Assembly: GCF_040807025.1 (NCBI RefSeq)
Contig: NC_090942.1
Coordinates: 82,875,987-82,939,986 of the forward strand
Direction of reading: 5' to 3'
DNA: 64,000 bases
From: Struthio camelus
Lineage: Eukaryota > Chordata > Aves > Struthioniformes > Struthionidae
Shown piece after piece: positions 48,806 through 61,194 of this stretch (the stretch's first letter is position 1; each line of letters begins with the position of its first letter). The translations under genes were made by a program, and so were the position numbers. The notes below the pieces were generated by a model. It searched no databases. It worked only from the letters and a program-made list of their open reading frames with translations, and was not told where the DNA came from.

Positions 48806-51800
48806 AAAATGTTGGAAGGGAGGGGAGCAAAGGCTTAAACTAGCTTAATCATCACTAGTCCCAAACGGGAAGCCGCAATCACGAACTATCACTTTACATG
48901 CCCAGCAGCAATTATTTAAACATCTCTACAGCCTCCTCTCTTTCGCCTTATATAAGAAAGAAGGCCTAGGGAACTTCACAGGGCTGTGCCACAAAGAGGA
49001 AATAGCATTGTGTCTATTTTTGGCTTCAAATTTATCAGTAAATCAAGGGAAGCTGAATGCAAGGAGCCTATCTGAGCCTGCTGCTATGAATAGCAGTTGG
49101 GGTTCCTAGCAGCTTGCCTACCTGCTTGTAGTTTTGCTAGTCTGCTTAAATGTCACATCCCACAGAGATCAAAATTTGCCATCTTAGTAGTTTGCTTGGT
49201 CTCAAGGCATAAGCAGTTCTCTAGATGTGTGCAAAATGTGTTTAGAAAATGCTCTCATGATGATCGGCTGGCTTTTTATTCCAACATGCAGCTTGCTTTG
49301 TGCTGCTGTGAACATGCGGCACAAGGAGCGAGGCAGTGGCACCGTCTCTGTTCACTGTCCTGCGAAGCAATACTGTTTGCGTGGGCTACAGCTCAGAGTA
49401 ACTCTGACTGCTTCAGCCCCTCTTCCTGCTCCCTTCCTGGATCTAGCGCGCACTTGCGGATGGGGTAGACAAAGAAAAGTTCTGAGTTGTGGCGGTTTGG
49501 ATTAGTCTTGTGTGCTGTTGCCCCTGACCTGAAGCTTATTTTCTTGTCACAAGGAAGTTCGGTATAATATGGGTAGATTTTCTCTTTTTCCCTTTTCCTG
49601 CTGGGATGCTCTCTCCTGTTTCCTTTCCTCCCTCCTCAGTGACGTGCTTCAGCAGATAGCGCTGGGAAGGCGTGGGGAATCAGAGCCTACTTCCTGCTAT
49701 GTTTATGGAAACCATTGCATTGGAGAAAAGTATTGCAGGTGAAGGAGTAGGGTGACTCCGTTGAAAATATATCAGAATGAGCCTATGCAGAAGACCATGC
49801 ATTTCAATTCATGGTTTTTCTAGAAAATTCATGTCGATGACAAAGACCACGGCGGTCTCAGAGGCAGAGACTGAAAGAAAAAAGAAAGAGGGGAGGTGTT
49901 CCATTGCAAAATGCTGAGGAAAAACAAAGAACAGCCTTAAGCACCTATTCAGAGCTGGACTCTGTGGACAAAGATGGCGCTAATTCTGTACTACCGTTAC
50001 TGTGCATCAAAATGCGCTGTACACCAAAAAGTGCAATTCCAGTTAGCCAGATCCTGGTGACATGTGATAGCATGGTCAAATAACATGCCTGGACACGCTT
50101 GCTAAATGCTGGCCACTGTCAAAAGACTGTTTGTAATCATGAGATAGAATTTTAAAATGGAGTGGAAAGTATAATTAATAACCTAGAGATTTATTCAAAA
50201 TCAAAAACTTTGCTCACTTACTGCGGTATGCAACCTGCTCTTGTAGGCTGCCTCAGCAACTGCTGCTGCAGGGAGGATTGGCTGGATATACTGATAGATG
50301 AAACTTTTGCACCACCCAAAGGCAAAAGAAAAGGATTTCCTGAGACAGTGACTCCTGTCCACATTCCATTCAAAACAAAATATAATGTTGTCAGCTGAAG
50401 AAGAAGAAATGCCATAGCAATTATGGTTTAGTAAACCCCCTGACTTACTGCCACATTTGCTTTTTTTTTAAGACCGTGGAAAAAAGGACATGCAAAAATC
50501 CATGTCTTCATCTGCTGTCAAGAAAAAAAGCTTCCCCAGGAGGATAATGAGAAAATATAAGGAATACTAAGTGCATGTTACCAAGTAAGAAAGCCAGCCT
50601 GTCTCTTGGGACCGTGGTCTGACAGGAGCACAGGAATAGCTGAGAGTGCAGGACTGCTACTATTCATCCCGGGACGGGCTGTTACGAGCTGTGGCTGGTC
50701 AGGACTAGGAGCAGGGGGATAGGGGGCTGTCATTCTAAAAGACTGGTCATGGATGCTGGGGGGGAGCTAGAACAAAGACAAAGCCGAAACTGGCATGGGC
50801 CATAGTTTGGGGGATGGCTTGTTAAAAATCACCAGTGCAAAAGGGAGAAGGGCACCTGGGATGGTCACCAGCTGTTTAGGTGATTTATTACCGATTCAGC
50901 AGTTATAAAATGAGATTGAAAGGGAAAACGTAGGCATCTCTCTTTCCTTACATCGGTGTTTCTGAAGGTGCAACTCTGTGGCACAGTCGCTGTGGCAGCA
51001 AGGCGGTTTAAAAGCTTTCTGTCCTTCCATGACCCCAACCAATCCCTCCTACTTCCAAGCAACAGATTAGCATCTATATCTGTTCTTCCATCAAAAAAAA
51101 AAATTGCCTAGTGTCAGAAATACATGGCAATTAGCCTTGTTTCTTATTGTGTCTGCCTGCGTGAAGTGTCCTGCTTGCCATCTTTTCTAAAAATCTGCTA
51201 TCTGCTAGGTGATATTCAGCTGCAGTGCCTACTTTCTCAGTTTTAGAGAAACTGCAGAGACCTAGCTGTGAGATCCTCGAGGTCAAATGAGTGATTTCTC
51301 ACATTCATGTGAACTCATTCAGAAATAACCTGCAGATGAAGAATTTTTCCTTCCTTGGGTAGGGTTTTATGCCTTACACAGATATTTTGTATCATCTAAT
51401 GAACACGTGGGGTCTTTCTCCAGCTTTTCATTGGAGTTAGGAACTAATTCAGCCCTCACATAACACAATTAATGTCTCCTGAGTTAAACAGAACTGTAGA
51501 TGGAGCTTTGCCTAGAGCCTTTCTGAAGCTGTCTATCCTTTTGATGAGAGGGTGCAATCAGTTAACACCCAGCTTTCCAAAGAAGCATCTCAGCTACCTT
51601 ACTGCATTAGCCCCCATGTGGCCTTTTCAAATATTGCACAAAAAAATAGTCAAGAGCTAGAATATCATTTTCAGAGGAAATTTACATTCTGTGACAGTGA
51701 AAAAAAAGAGTGAAAATCAAAGTTTTCTATGAAATAACATTTCCTCAAAAATAGCTTTGGATCAAAATATTTTTATTTCATTGCCATTTTTCACTCTACA

Positions 51801-54800
51801 TACTTCTGTAATTTAGTTTCTTTTAAGAAATATTTAATCATAATGAACAAAAATATGAACATTATGACATTAATCTCTGAATAAAAATGGAGATGTTCAG
51901 TCTTTGCAAAATAGTTTTGATTTTTTTTTCCAAAAACTAACTTTCCAACTAAAATCTTTCTCACAATAAATACGTGCCACCGAAACTCACGCTACTCTTG
52001 TTACCTCCTGCAGCTTCTCTATGACCATCAGCTACAGTTTTATCTCAAACTCTTTCGTGCTCTCATCACCCACAATTACCAGATGTGAATCTTCAGCTCT
52101 TGACCTATCGGCAAGGAACCCTGTTAACACTCAGTGAAGATTAGATCCAGATCTCTATAACAGTTCACATGCCTATTCTTACTGAATTGGAAAGAACATA
52201 ATGAGATCTTAAATCAAGATTTTACCACCAAAGTTGGTGCCTCAGCTAGAAGTTGTGGCTCTCTTGAAATGACCAAGGTTAGCTTCCCGTACCTATTGCA
52301 ACAGATAGTGGAAGACGCAGGGTTGGAGTGGAGCGCATGTGATACCTCACACCTTTTTAAGACTACAGAAAAAGAGAAAAAAATGTTAGAGTCATTCCTA
52401 ATTTGCACAGTGGATTTGGGTCTGCTTTGATCTCTGTCTCAGTCAGGGCTACAGCTGCAAAGTGCAATCTCTAGAACTGAGGACAAGGCCACCACTTATA
52501 GAGTTTGTCCCATGAGCATAAAAATCTATATAAATCCTGGCCTTTGTTTATCTCCTTACTGCATCCAGGGTTCCCCGGTCACCCACAGCAATAATTTAAA
52601 AAAAAAAAAAAGGAAAAAGAAAAAGTAAAAGTAAAAAGCAAAGAAAAAGGGCTAGAAAACACTGTAGGATAATAAAGAATTTAATCTGAAAGGGACTCAA
52701 CGTGAGCTCTCTATAATACTATATCCAGCACTGAAGAACTGAGCCTAAGTTCTCTGTCAATATTTTCTGTACCAGGATTCTTAAGTAATTAACATTTCAC
52801 TAATAAATCAGGTGCAAGATTTATACAAAACAATTAAAAATAACAGAAAAAAATTCCTTTGAACATAAAGGTCCATTTCACCTGTAAATCTTACCCTTTC
52901 CTTTACAAACAGCATACAGACTTCTTCTGAACACAAGAAAACCTTAAAAACAAATATTTAAGAACCTACAATTATAAAGCCTATAGGCTGGGGAGTGAAA
53001 GCCCAGCATCGTATGTTACATATCAGTCGTATGGTGAGTAACACCTCTAAAAATCTAAAAAGATTTCTGTCAAATCTAGAGGTTATAGTTTAAGTACTGA
53101 GGACCTGCTTCATGCTGCAATAGTCTCATCCCACCAAAATATGCATATTTCCCCGCCTATCTTTCAGTTAGGCCCCATTCAGATGGCACAACACCTAGTG
53201 CCTGAAAGCCTAAAGAAAGAGGTTTCAGCTCTAGGAGCCCAGAAACCCTCCTTAGTGATGGGGAATGGGGAACACAAATGGAGGGGTTTTATCTGGGAGC
53301 CCACACATCCGCCAGCAGCTGCAGATGGAGAAAAGCAAGAGTTTGATGGACATGTGTCCATACAGGCCCCAGGCCCAGGAACTTACTTGTCTATAGCAGT
53401 TGACTGCACTAGATATAGTCAACTGAGAAAAAAAAACAAGAGAAACTACTGTGAATTATCCGTATCATTAAGGTACAAAATTAAGAAAAAAAGGGGAAGA
53501 TCCACCCAGTATAATCCAACCTAACACACATTGCACTTAACACAATCAGCCACCACAAAAAGCAGATCAGAAGGCCCCATGCTATTACAGAGGTACAAAA
53601 ACATTTGAGAACAGACTTTTACATTTGTTTCTCATTACACATATGTACATTTCTATTTACATGAATACATACTATAAGCAAACATGTACATTCACACTGA
53701 GACATTTCTTTATAAATGAGTAATTCATAAATTTAAAAAGCCTTTAAATTTTTCAAACCATTATAAATATAGGTTTTCTACATAAGCAAGAAGAAATACA
53801 AGAAAAGGTGTAACTACAAGGAAATGTTTTGCCTAGAAGAGCTACACAGCCCTGGATGATATATATGTCATCACAGTGACCTATCTCCTGCATAGTCATT
53901 TGAAATTTCGTAACTCTGGCTCAGATTAAATACCAATGACCTGATTCATTCTTATGATGAATTTTACCATAGATAATTGTAAAAAGCACATTTAATACCA
54001 TGACTCAGCGTGCAAAACACCCTCTTGCCCTATGGGTCAATGCTTGCCAAGCCCCATATCATTCTCCAGCAAAGGGACAGTGTCAGGGCATCAGATAAAC
54101 GGCCCCACGGCTTCATAATCAGGCTCCTGACACTTACTTTTGCTAAAGTCTAATGGGTGAACTAGTAAAGGGACCAGGATGATTTGCCATCAGTACCTGC
54201 AGCAAGGAAAACACCCCCAATTATATGACATTTAAAATAGCTATTTAAAATAGCTTCCCATGCCCTCAAAAATGGAAAAGTCATCATCAATTCACCACAG
54301 GTTTCAATTTATGAACCATGGACTTTGACGGGTTTGAAAACAAGTACTGAGGAGTCTATGGAAGGTCACTCTGAAAAGCAAAGGTTTATTAATAGACTTG
54401 CAGGTACTATACAGCAGTCTGCAGCTATCCTGGAAATGCTCTGAGGGATCTACAACTGCGAAGTGCTTACAACCACTTTTACAGTACTGAGCTCAAAAGC
54501 AAGGAAAAGAAGACGACAGACACACTTATAAAAAGCTTTACTTTCTGGGAATCCCAGGTGGTCAGTATTGTGTAAAACATTTACTAAAAAGGAATGCCAT
54601 TCCATGAATAACTTGCATGATGCTTAATTTAACTATAAACAATGTGTTTATCCATTGTAAATGAAGTTCTGTCTGCTACCTGTTGGGATATCTTTTAAAC
54701 CTCAGTCTATAACCCTTCTCATAAGTAAATTGAAGACCACATTTTATAGAGACATATACCTTAAAAACAAGCTTTCATACCAATAAATATAAAAAAGAAC

Positions 54801-55653
54801 AATGAATGCAGCTCATCAGTAGCTCTTGACAGGGATTCTAACAGGATGGAAAGCAAATACAATAGAAATGATAAAATGTGATGAAGAATCTCTAAACCTG
54901 GCCTAGGGCTGCGAGACAACTATTTCAACATATGAACATGAGTTAGAGTTCAGGTCTGTGACCTACTGGGTTAAACTGCTTCCCACTTTACCCCTCGTAC
55001 ATTCATATGCTCTTTCCTGCTCTCACTTACACTCGCACACCAGTTACGTGGCACAGCCATAACTTCCACCCTTCCACTCCAGGTGTTCCCTCTGCATGTT
55101 ACCAGAGCATTAAGGAGTACCTAGGTCCACAGAGACAGGACCAGTGACCACTTTTTCCTAAAGGCAACTCTTCTGCCACCCATATTTTTCAAGAAGATCG
55201 GAAAACTGGTAGCTAGATTGAAATCTTGACGCCTACAGAAGGGCAGGAGTAATAGCAGAGCATCCCTACACACTCATTTCAAAATACAGCAGCAAAATAC
55301 AGATGATCTCCTGTTATACTTGCTGGCCTCAGGCAGAAGGGGTCCAGAGGGAAAATAAAGCAACATACTAATTAGACAACTAAAAAAAAATCCCATCTAA
55401 CAGAGCTAGAGATAGATATCTCTACATTATGGGACTAGTCTTGAAGCTAGGTCCTGTCTTCAAGTGTTTCTTAGCTACACTTCATGAAGAAATGTAGCTT
55501 TAGAAATGTAGCTTTAAAAACTGCAGACCTATCTGGATTAGCTGACAGAATACATAAAGGATTTATTCTAGTACCTTCCACTTTCCGTACACAGACCGTT
55601 CTCTGTCAAGCTCTTCTGCTACCTCAAACACAAAGACTTGGAGACCATATGTC

Positions 55654-55684
55654 TATGTGTATATGCGCATATACACATATATAT
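55654..55684. repeat. 26-bp perfect palindrome in alternating purine-pyrimidine DNA
   Basis: Positions 55654-55679 are a perfect inverted repeat with 13-bp arms and no spacer, centred on atatgc/gcatat. Pyrimidine-purine alternation is unbroken from 55654 to 55684. Confidence 0.85.
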
Positions 55685-57844
55685 TAACAAATCTAAAATA
55701 GTATAAATATATAGCTACATCATATAATGTTCAATGTAATATTATAATATTGGATAATCTATCCAATAAATGAATCTCCTTTTTGCATATACAGTGATTC
55801 CTACAGTTAATTAATCTGCAGCTATGCATATACAAATTCCCTCTCCTTCTAAGTGAACAAACAAGCTTTTTACAGAAACCACATATTCTGTGTTCCCTGA
55901 CTGTTGTTTCAGATTCTGACTTGCTCATCTTTCTCCCCTCTGGGCTTCTGTCTTCTTTGGTCTTAATATTTCGCTGTTTCTATTCCACACATCCTTTCTA
56001 GAAGACAAACTACAAAATCACAGGAGTGAAACTGCTGATTTTTTGAACCCCTAGCATTCCAAGAAAGATGCTTTACCAGCTTATCTTGAGCAAAGATTAT
56101 CTCTATATTAAAAAGGAAAACATATAAGAATACAAAAATATTACTTAAAAGGAAGAAGTCTGGCATATAACAAATTGAGAATAAGTCATCCAACAAAACA
56201 AGAAAAGCCCCCTAGTCAAATATTAAAGAAGCATTTCTAGGGTATGATTCACCTACTCCTAAGGTAGACAGCTAGAATAGGTCAGATGAATCACTCCCTA
56301 AGAGTGCTCTGTTCTCTCCTGTGCCTGTGAAGGGAGCCCAGACCATCACTCAGATGCAGACACCTGCCTTGCAGATATTGAGAGGAACCCGAGCCCCAGT
56401 CTTCACCAAGCCTGCCTCAAATGCAGTCCAATCTTTGCAGAAACTACCCCACAGAAATACAGTCACGACAGAAAGGGAGCAAAAGCTCTGTCTGACTCAT
56501 TTGCTTGCTTGCCTGCCCATTTTCAATCAGAGCTACTGCAGTGAGCAAGCAGAGCTCTTCTTTCCCATCCCTCCCCTCAAGAAATGAGAAAGGAGATGAG
56601 AGATTTTGCAAGAAGGGGGAAAACAGAGTTAGAAAGTGTTTTCCTACCCCATCTTTCCTGTAACTACTGACTTTCTTCTCTGCTTTTGTCTTGACCAAAA
56701 AGATTTTGTTTCTAAATTTTATTTCGACATAGCTATTCAGAATGAGCAAGACATTTCCAAACAAGAAGATAGTTCAAAAGCGCTACATGACCTTCACTAA
56801 AAATATATTTTCAGATTTGGGGATCAATTTCATGATCTTTTTTTGACAGGCCCAAGGCTTTTTTATCACAGTGTCAGTGTGCCATTTACCAGTCCCCCAT
56901 TAGTGATTTTGGAACCAACTATCATTTCAATGGAATTTACCAAATATGTAGAGGAATCAAAGATGAGCCTATTCCTAGAGCTGCAAATGAGTAACTGAGT
57001 GCAGCAGTGAGGTCTCACTGGCACCCCCATCAGAGAAGGGAGAGATTGGCCCATATCCATTTTGTTCAGCAGCATATATAATAACTTGTCCAGGAAGCAG
57101 GTCAAAGGGTTTGGTTTAGGGACATTGAAACTGCTGGGAACATGGGAAGGAGGTATGGATGACTTGTGGGGAGAGACCTACTGGGAAGAGGGAATATTAA
57201 TAAGCTGCTTTTTCTCCAAAACAGTAGGCTGAAACTAATAACGAACAACAAAACGTGTCACCTTTATAATAAGGTATTAATGACAAACTAGTAATAATGA
57301 GCTAACTATATACTTTTCATACTATATACTTTGATTTAGATATTCAAGGTTTGGGATTGAAACACTGCACATGAGCAGGTTTTCCACCCCTGTCCACCGA
57401 AGCAACCGGCAGAAGGACTGGCAAGAGCCTAATTTTGGGCTAGATCATCTAAACTGAGCCTGGAAGTTGCTGCTTCTAAAATGATGGTGAGACATCTGAG
57501 GAAAGAGCAAGTGATTCCCCTGAACCTGGGAATTAAGGATTACAACTGGAGATCAAGGACACCCCTGCTTACTAGCTAGGCTGGGAAGCAGCAGAAGCGA
57601 AATGCACGTGCTGGCTCCTGCGCTGCGCACAGCCTGGGGGCCTGGTGCCTGCCCTTGCAGCTCCTGGAGCTGCAGGGCCCACATCAGCCACACAGCACCC
57701 CGCTCTGCCTCGGCAAGGAGTAAATTCACATCCCAGTGCAGGCAGGAGGCTGTGCTGGGGCAGAGCACAACTCAACAGATATGAAGAGTTGCTGCCTGTG
57801 CTGCACGGGGGGACCACACACCATCTGGCCAGCTTAGGCACAGA

Positions 57845-58210
57845 GCATGGGCATGGGAGAACATCTGCAGCGATAAGGGCTCTGGAAAACAGGGAGTCTG
57901 AGGGAAACTGCAGGAGCTGGGGTTGTTTAGTCTGGAGAAGAGAAGGCTGGAAGTAGGACAGGCACAGTAACACAATTCCAGTGTATTTGTTGGTTGTTGT
58001 TAAAAAGGGCAGTGATTAAATTGCTGGAAGGACAAGGATAAAATCTAATCAGCTGAACTTTCAGGAATGGAAAGAAGAAAGGAAAAAGAAAAAGCTTGGA
58101 TATTGCAAAAAGCTTTCTCAGAGTAATGCAGCATTGGAATAGATCAAATAAGAAGGTTGTGAAATCAGCTTCACTGGAAGTTTTAAGAAGTTACGCAAAT
58201 CTTACCACAC
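57845..58210 (+). mobile_element. Decayed CR1 LINE 3' region
   Basis: The tract 'gagggaaactgcaggagct' near 57899 and 'gtttagtctggagaagag' near 57925 follows the CR1 ORF2 C-terminal region, with 'gggctctggaaaacaggga' just before. After a diverged or rearranged middle, 'gcattggaatagatcaa' near 58131 and 'cttcactggaagtttt' near 58168 match the end of CR1 ORF2 (equivalent to the EHWN and SPSLEIF codons in the copy at 62.1 kb). No open frame remains. Confidence 0.65.
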
Positions 58211-60199
58211 TTTCTTAGTAGAGGATGGACTACCATGCTGTTTCTCAGCTTTTTCAAATTAAAGGGCCATCAAACCTTAAAAAAAAAAAGAAAGAATGAA
58301 AGAAAGAAACTCATATATATTGCATGGATTGTTAAATGCATAGATGGTAAATAAAAATGTTTAGCATTTAGGTAGAAGATTACTATATTTTTACAAATCT
58401 TATTTTTCCTACTACAAATGCAAGCACTTAAGTTCAAAATATTTTTAAGGATAAGAACAAATAAGCTCTGATCTTTCCTGTCAAAGGAGTAGGCTTACAG
58501 TTTTGGAGTAGATAAATGCTGGCAAGATCTTTTAGCTCTATTTCTTGTCATATAAGATACCTCTTCACACCTTGCTGCCTGCTACCAGGCAGCAAGTGAA
58601 CATAGTGAACTACACTACATAGTTCACTACATAGTGAACTGTAGCATCTTGCAGAGAAGCAATGGCCAGCTTCTGCATTCTTGGGCCACTTTTATTCCCA
58701 TCCAAATGTTTGGCAGCTAGACAAATCTGGTAGCATGATTATACAGTCATCTCCCATTAGCTGAGGTTATGGGGACCTAAGAATCTCAAAAACTGGAAAA
58801 GGCTAGGTAATATGGTTGGTTCATTTGGGACACACTGAAAAGCACTGCCCAAATATATAGAGTATAATGAGTGCGTGAAGGCCTTCCTGGTCCATCAGGG
58901 CATATTACCTCCATCAGGGCATCTTAACTCCAACACCTATACAATACAGGGAGAATTAGAGAGGAGTTCTTGAGACATCGCATCAGTATCTAACGTTAAA
59001 TATCTAATCTGATGCTGAATTCAGCCTAGCTTTTTATTATTTACTATAGCTATTTTATTATTTTATTTATCAGTGGTCCCAGTACCCATAACGCCAATAG
59101 GCTTGGGTAGCCAACTAGTTAATGCTAATGACACAGCTGGTTAGGACTATGTGCTGACTGGGCAGCTTGCTGGCAGTCCCTGGAAAATCCTAGAAGGTGT
59201 TTGTTCCTCAGTCCATCCCACGCAGAGAAATGGTGCCATCTACCCCAACACCTTATTTCCTCTCTGTGCAATGCTGAAGCTGTTACTGGAGGTGGAGGTA
59301 AGTGAAGTAAGAGGTAACTTCAAGCGACAGAAGCATTCCATATGGTGCCAGTCCTTCTTTCCTAAGGAAACAGCAACCTTTGGGATAAAGGAGAGAGGAG
59401 GGTTGTCCTGCAGCAGGACATTGCCTCCTGAGATGGAGTATCTCCTGTAACACTGTGGACTCTATGGTTTTGGTTTAGTGCCTAGCCTGTGTTCTGCTTG
59501 AGAATTTCTGCATTCTTTACATTTATGAGGAATTAACATACAGTTTTCCCCACATCCTGTGTAAAACAGGAGAGAGATTCAGGAATATAGTGCAAATCAC
59601 AGCTAAAGGAATTCTATTGGAAAAGAAATACTGTTTCAATTTTGAATATTTGAATAGAGATCACTTCTTTCCTCCTTCCTGGCTCAGCCATCATCTCCAA
59701 GAGAGCGCTCTTTTTTTTGTTGGGTTGGTTGGTTGGTTGGTTGCTGGGGTGGTTTTTTTCGCACTTGGAAATGATCAGGCAGTAGCTGAACATTTGTGCT
59801 GAGTCACCGAATCTCCAAATATGCATATCTCTTACAGGTCCTGGTATAAATTTTCCACGCCTAGAATATTTCTATGAACATCCTCTGTCTGTTCAGATAA
59901 CAGGCACCCTGAAACAATAGGGGCAGTAAATTTCACATCCCTGATGGTAGTATTTACAGGTATTAAATTATCTTTCATATCACTCATTTCCTAAGGTTTT
60001 TATTTCCAAGCTCTATGTGATCCTCCACATGGATCAAATGGATCCAAGGGACTAAACAAGGTGCTCTGAATCTCTGAATCTGTGACCAAGCTCCTACCTT
60101 CAAACTTATAATCTCTCGCACATTTACTTTTCATTTTTGTACAAACTTGTAGAGAGTCTTACAGGTTCATCATTGAAAAGGAGGGTCTTTGGCACAAGA
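58211..60199. other. Non-coding stretch
   Basis: Holds two adjacent short hairpins at 58571-58596 and 58621-58640, a tandem 'ccatcagggcat' duplication at about 58894-58924, and a (GGTT)n microsatellite at 59719-59743. No gene that I can support. Confidence 0.5.
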
Positions 60200-61135
60200 G
60201 CCCTAAGGGAATAAAAGCAGAGCGTATATCAGTGGAGAGATCAGCAGGGGAGATTTTGCAGAATCCTGACAATAGGAAATCCTCTAAGTGTCAGAGCAGG
60301 AGAGAAAAGGGAGAACTCTGCGGGAAAGAACTAGAGTAAATCAATTCATTATGAAAGAGTTTTGGGAGAGCACAAGGACATCCTTGTCCAGGGAATGGGA
60401 CTGAATACCGGCAAGGGATATTCAAAGAGCTTCCATCTGAGATCAAACCACCCCAGCATGCCAGCAATTCTACCCAGGAGAATCATCTTACATACTGCAA
60501 GAATGTAACGGTGCAAAAAGTGTTTCATCCAGAGACCCCTACAGCATCAGAGAAGCCAAAACGAGGAGAAACCCTTCCAATGTGTGGACTGTGGGAAGAG
60601 CATCACACTGAGCTCCTCACTGATCCCTATCACAAAAAACACAAGGGAGAGAATCCTTACAGATGCACCAAATGTGGCAAAAGCTTCAGTAAAAGGTCCA
60701 CATTTGTGCAGCACCAAAGCATACACAGAGGAGGGAAACCTTACAGATACCCCTCTGTGTGAAGTATTTCAGCTATAGCTCAACACTTGTTCAGCATGAA
60801 AGGGTCCATGCAGGACATAAGCAGCATGATTGTCCCCAGTGCGGGAAGAGGTTTGGGCAGGACTTGGATCTGACTATGCGCAAGTGGATATTCTTACCAG
60901 GGCAGAAGATCCACTCCTGTCCTGATTTTGCAAAAGCTTTAGCTGCTGGTCAATACTGATGAAACACCAAAGGGTCCACATGGAGTAGAGGCCATGTAAT
61001 TGTCCTGTGCATGAGAAGTTCTCCTAGAGGTCAGACCTTATTCATCACCAGAGAATGCATATGTAGGAGAAACCTTACAGGTCAGATAAATATGGGAAAA
61101 GCTTTGGAAGGAAATCACAGTGAATGCAGGATCTG
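60200..61135 (+). pseudogene. Degenerate C2H2 zinc-finger pseudogene
   Basis: About seven finger units can be traced at roughly 84-bp spacing from 60570 to 61130. Recognisable pieces include CVDCGKS (about 60577), the intact finger [18 protein letters not shown] (from about 60665), a finger lacking its Cys pair (KYFSYSSTLVQHERVH, about 60762), and [10 protein letters not shown] (about 60832). The frame shifts near 60630 and again at 60750-60762, where TGA ends the second frame. Further stops occur at 60957-60959, in 'catggagtagagg' and in 'atgtaggag'. The last finger stops mid-helix near 61130. About 60200-60565 looks like the decayed leader of the same exon. Reading disruptions in nearly every unit rule out a working array. 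It could share ancestry with the intact finger genes of this window. Confidence 0.85.
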
Positions 61136-61194
61136 AGAAAGGTAAGTAGTTCTGAGCTCCTGAGCTGGAAGGGAAAAGGCATTCTCTTTCTCAT

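Larger units (their letters stand above)
39388..57839. other. 3' UTR of the nine-finger gene, then intergenic DNA
   Basis: The first 1.3-1.9 kb is probably 3' UTR. After that I can support no gene. The stretch holds a 38-bp perfect-length tandem duplication at 42571-42646, a possible MIR tail near 42150-42200, three related copies of an unclassified repeat (45.1, 48.1, 48.7 kb), a perfect CRE-like octamer at 47931-47938, and a long alternating purine-pyrimidine palindrome at 55654-55684. Around 57590-57830 a GC-richer patch occurs without a convincing coding frame. Confidence 0.5.

Noticed and set aside
53141-53524. 127-codon plus-strand frame
   Set aside because: No domain, no codon-use signal that I can judge, and it ends in low-complexity Lys-rich sequence.
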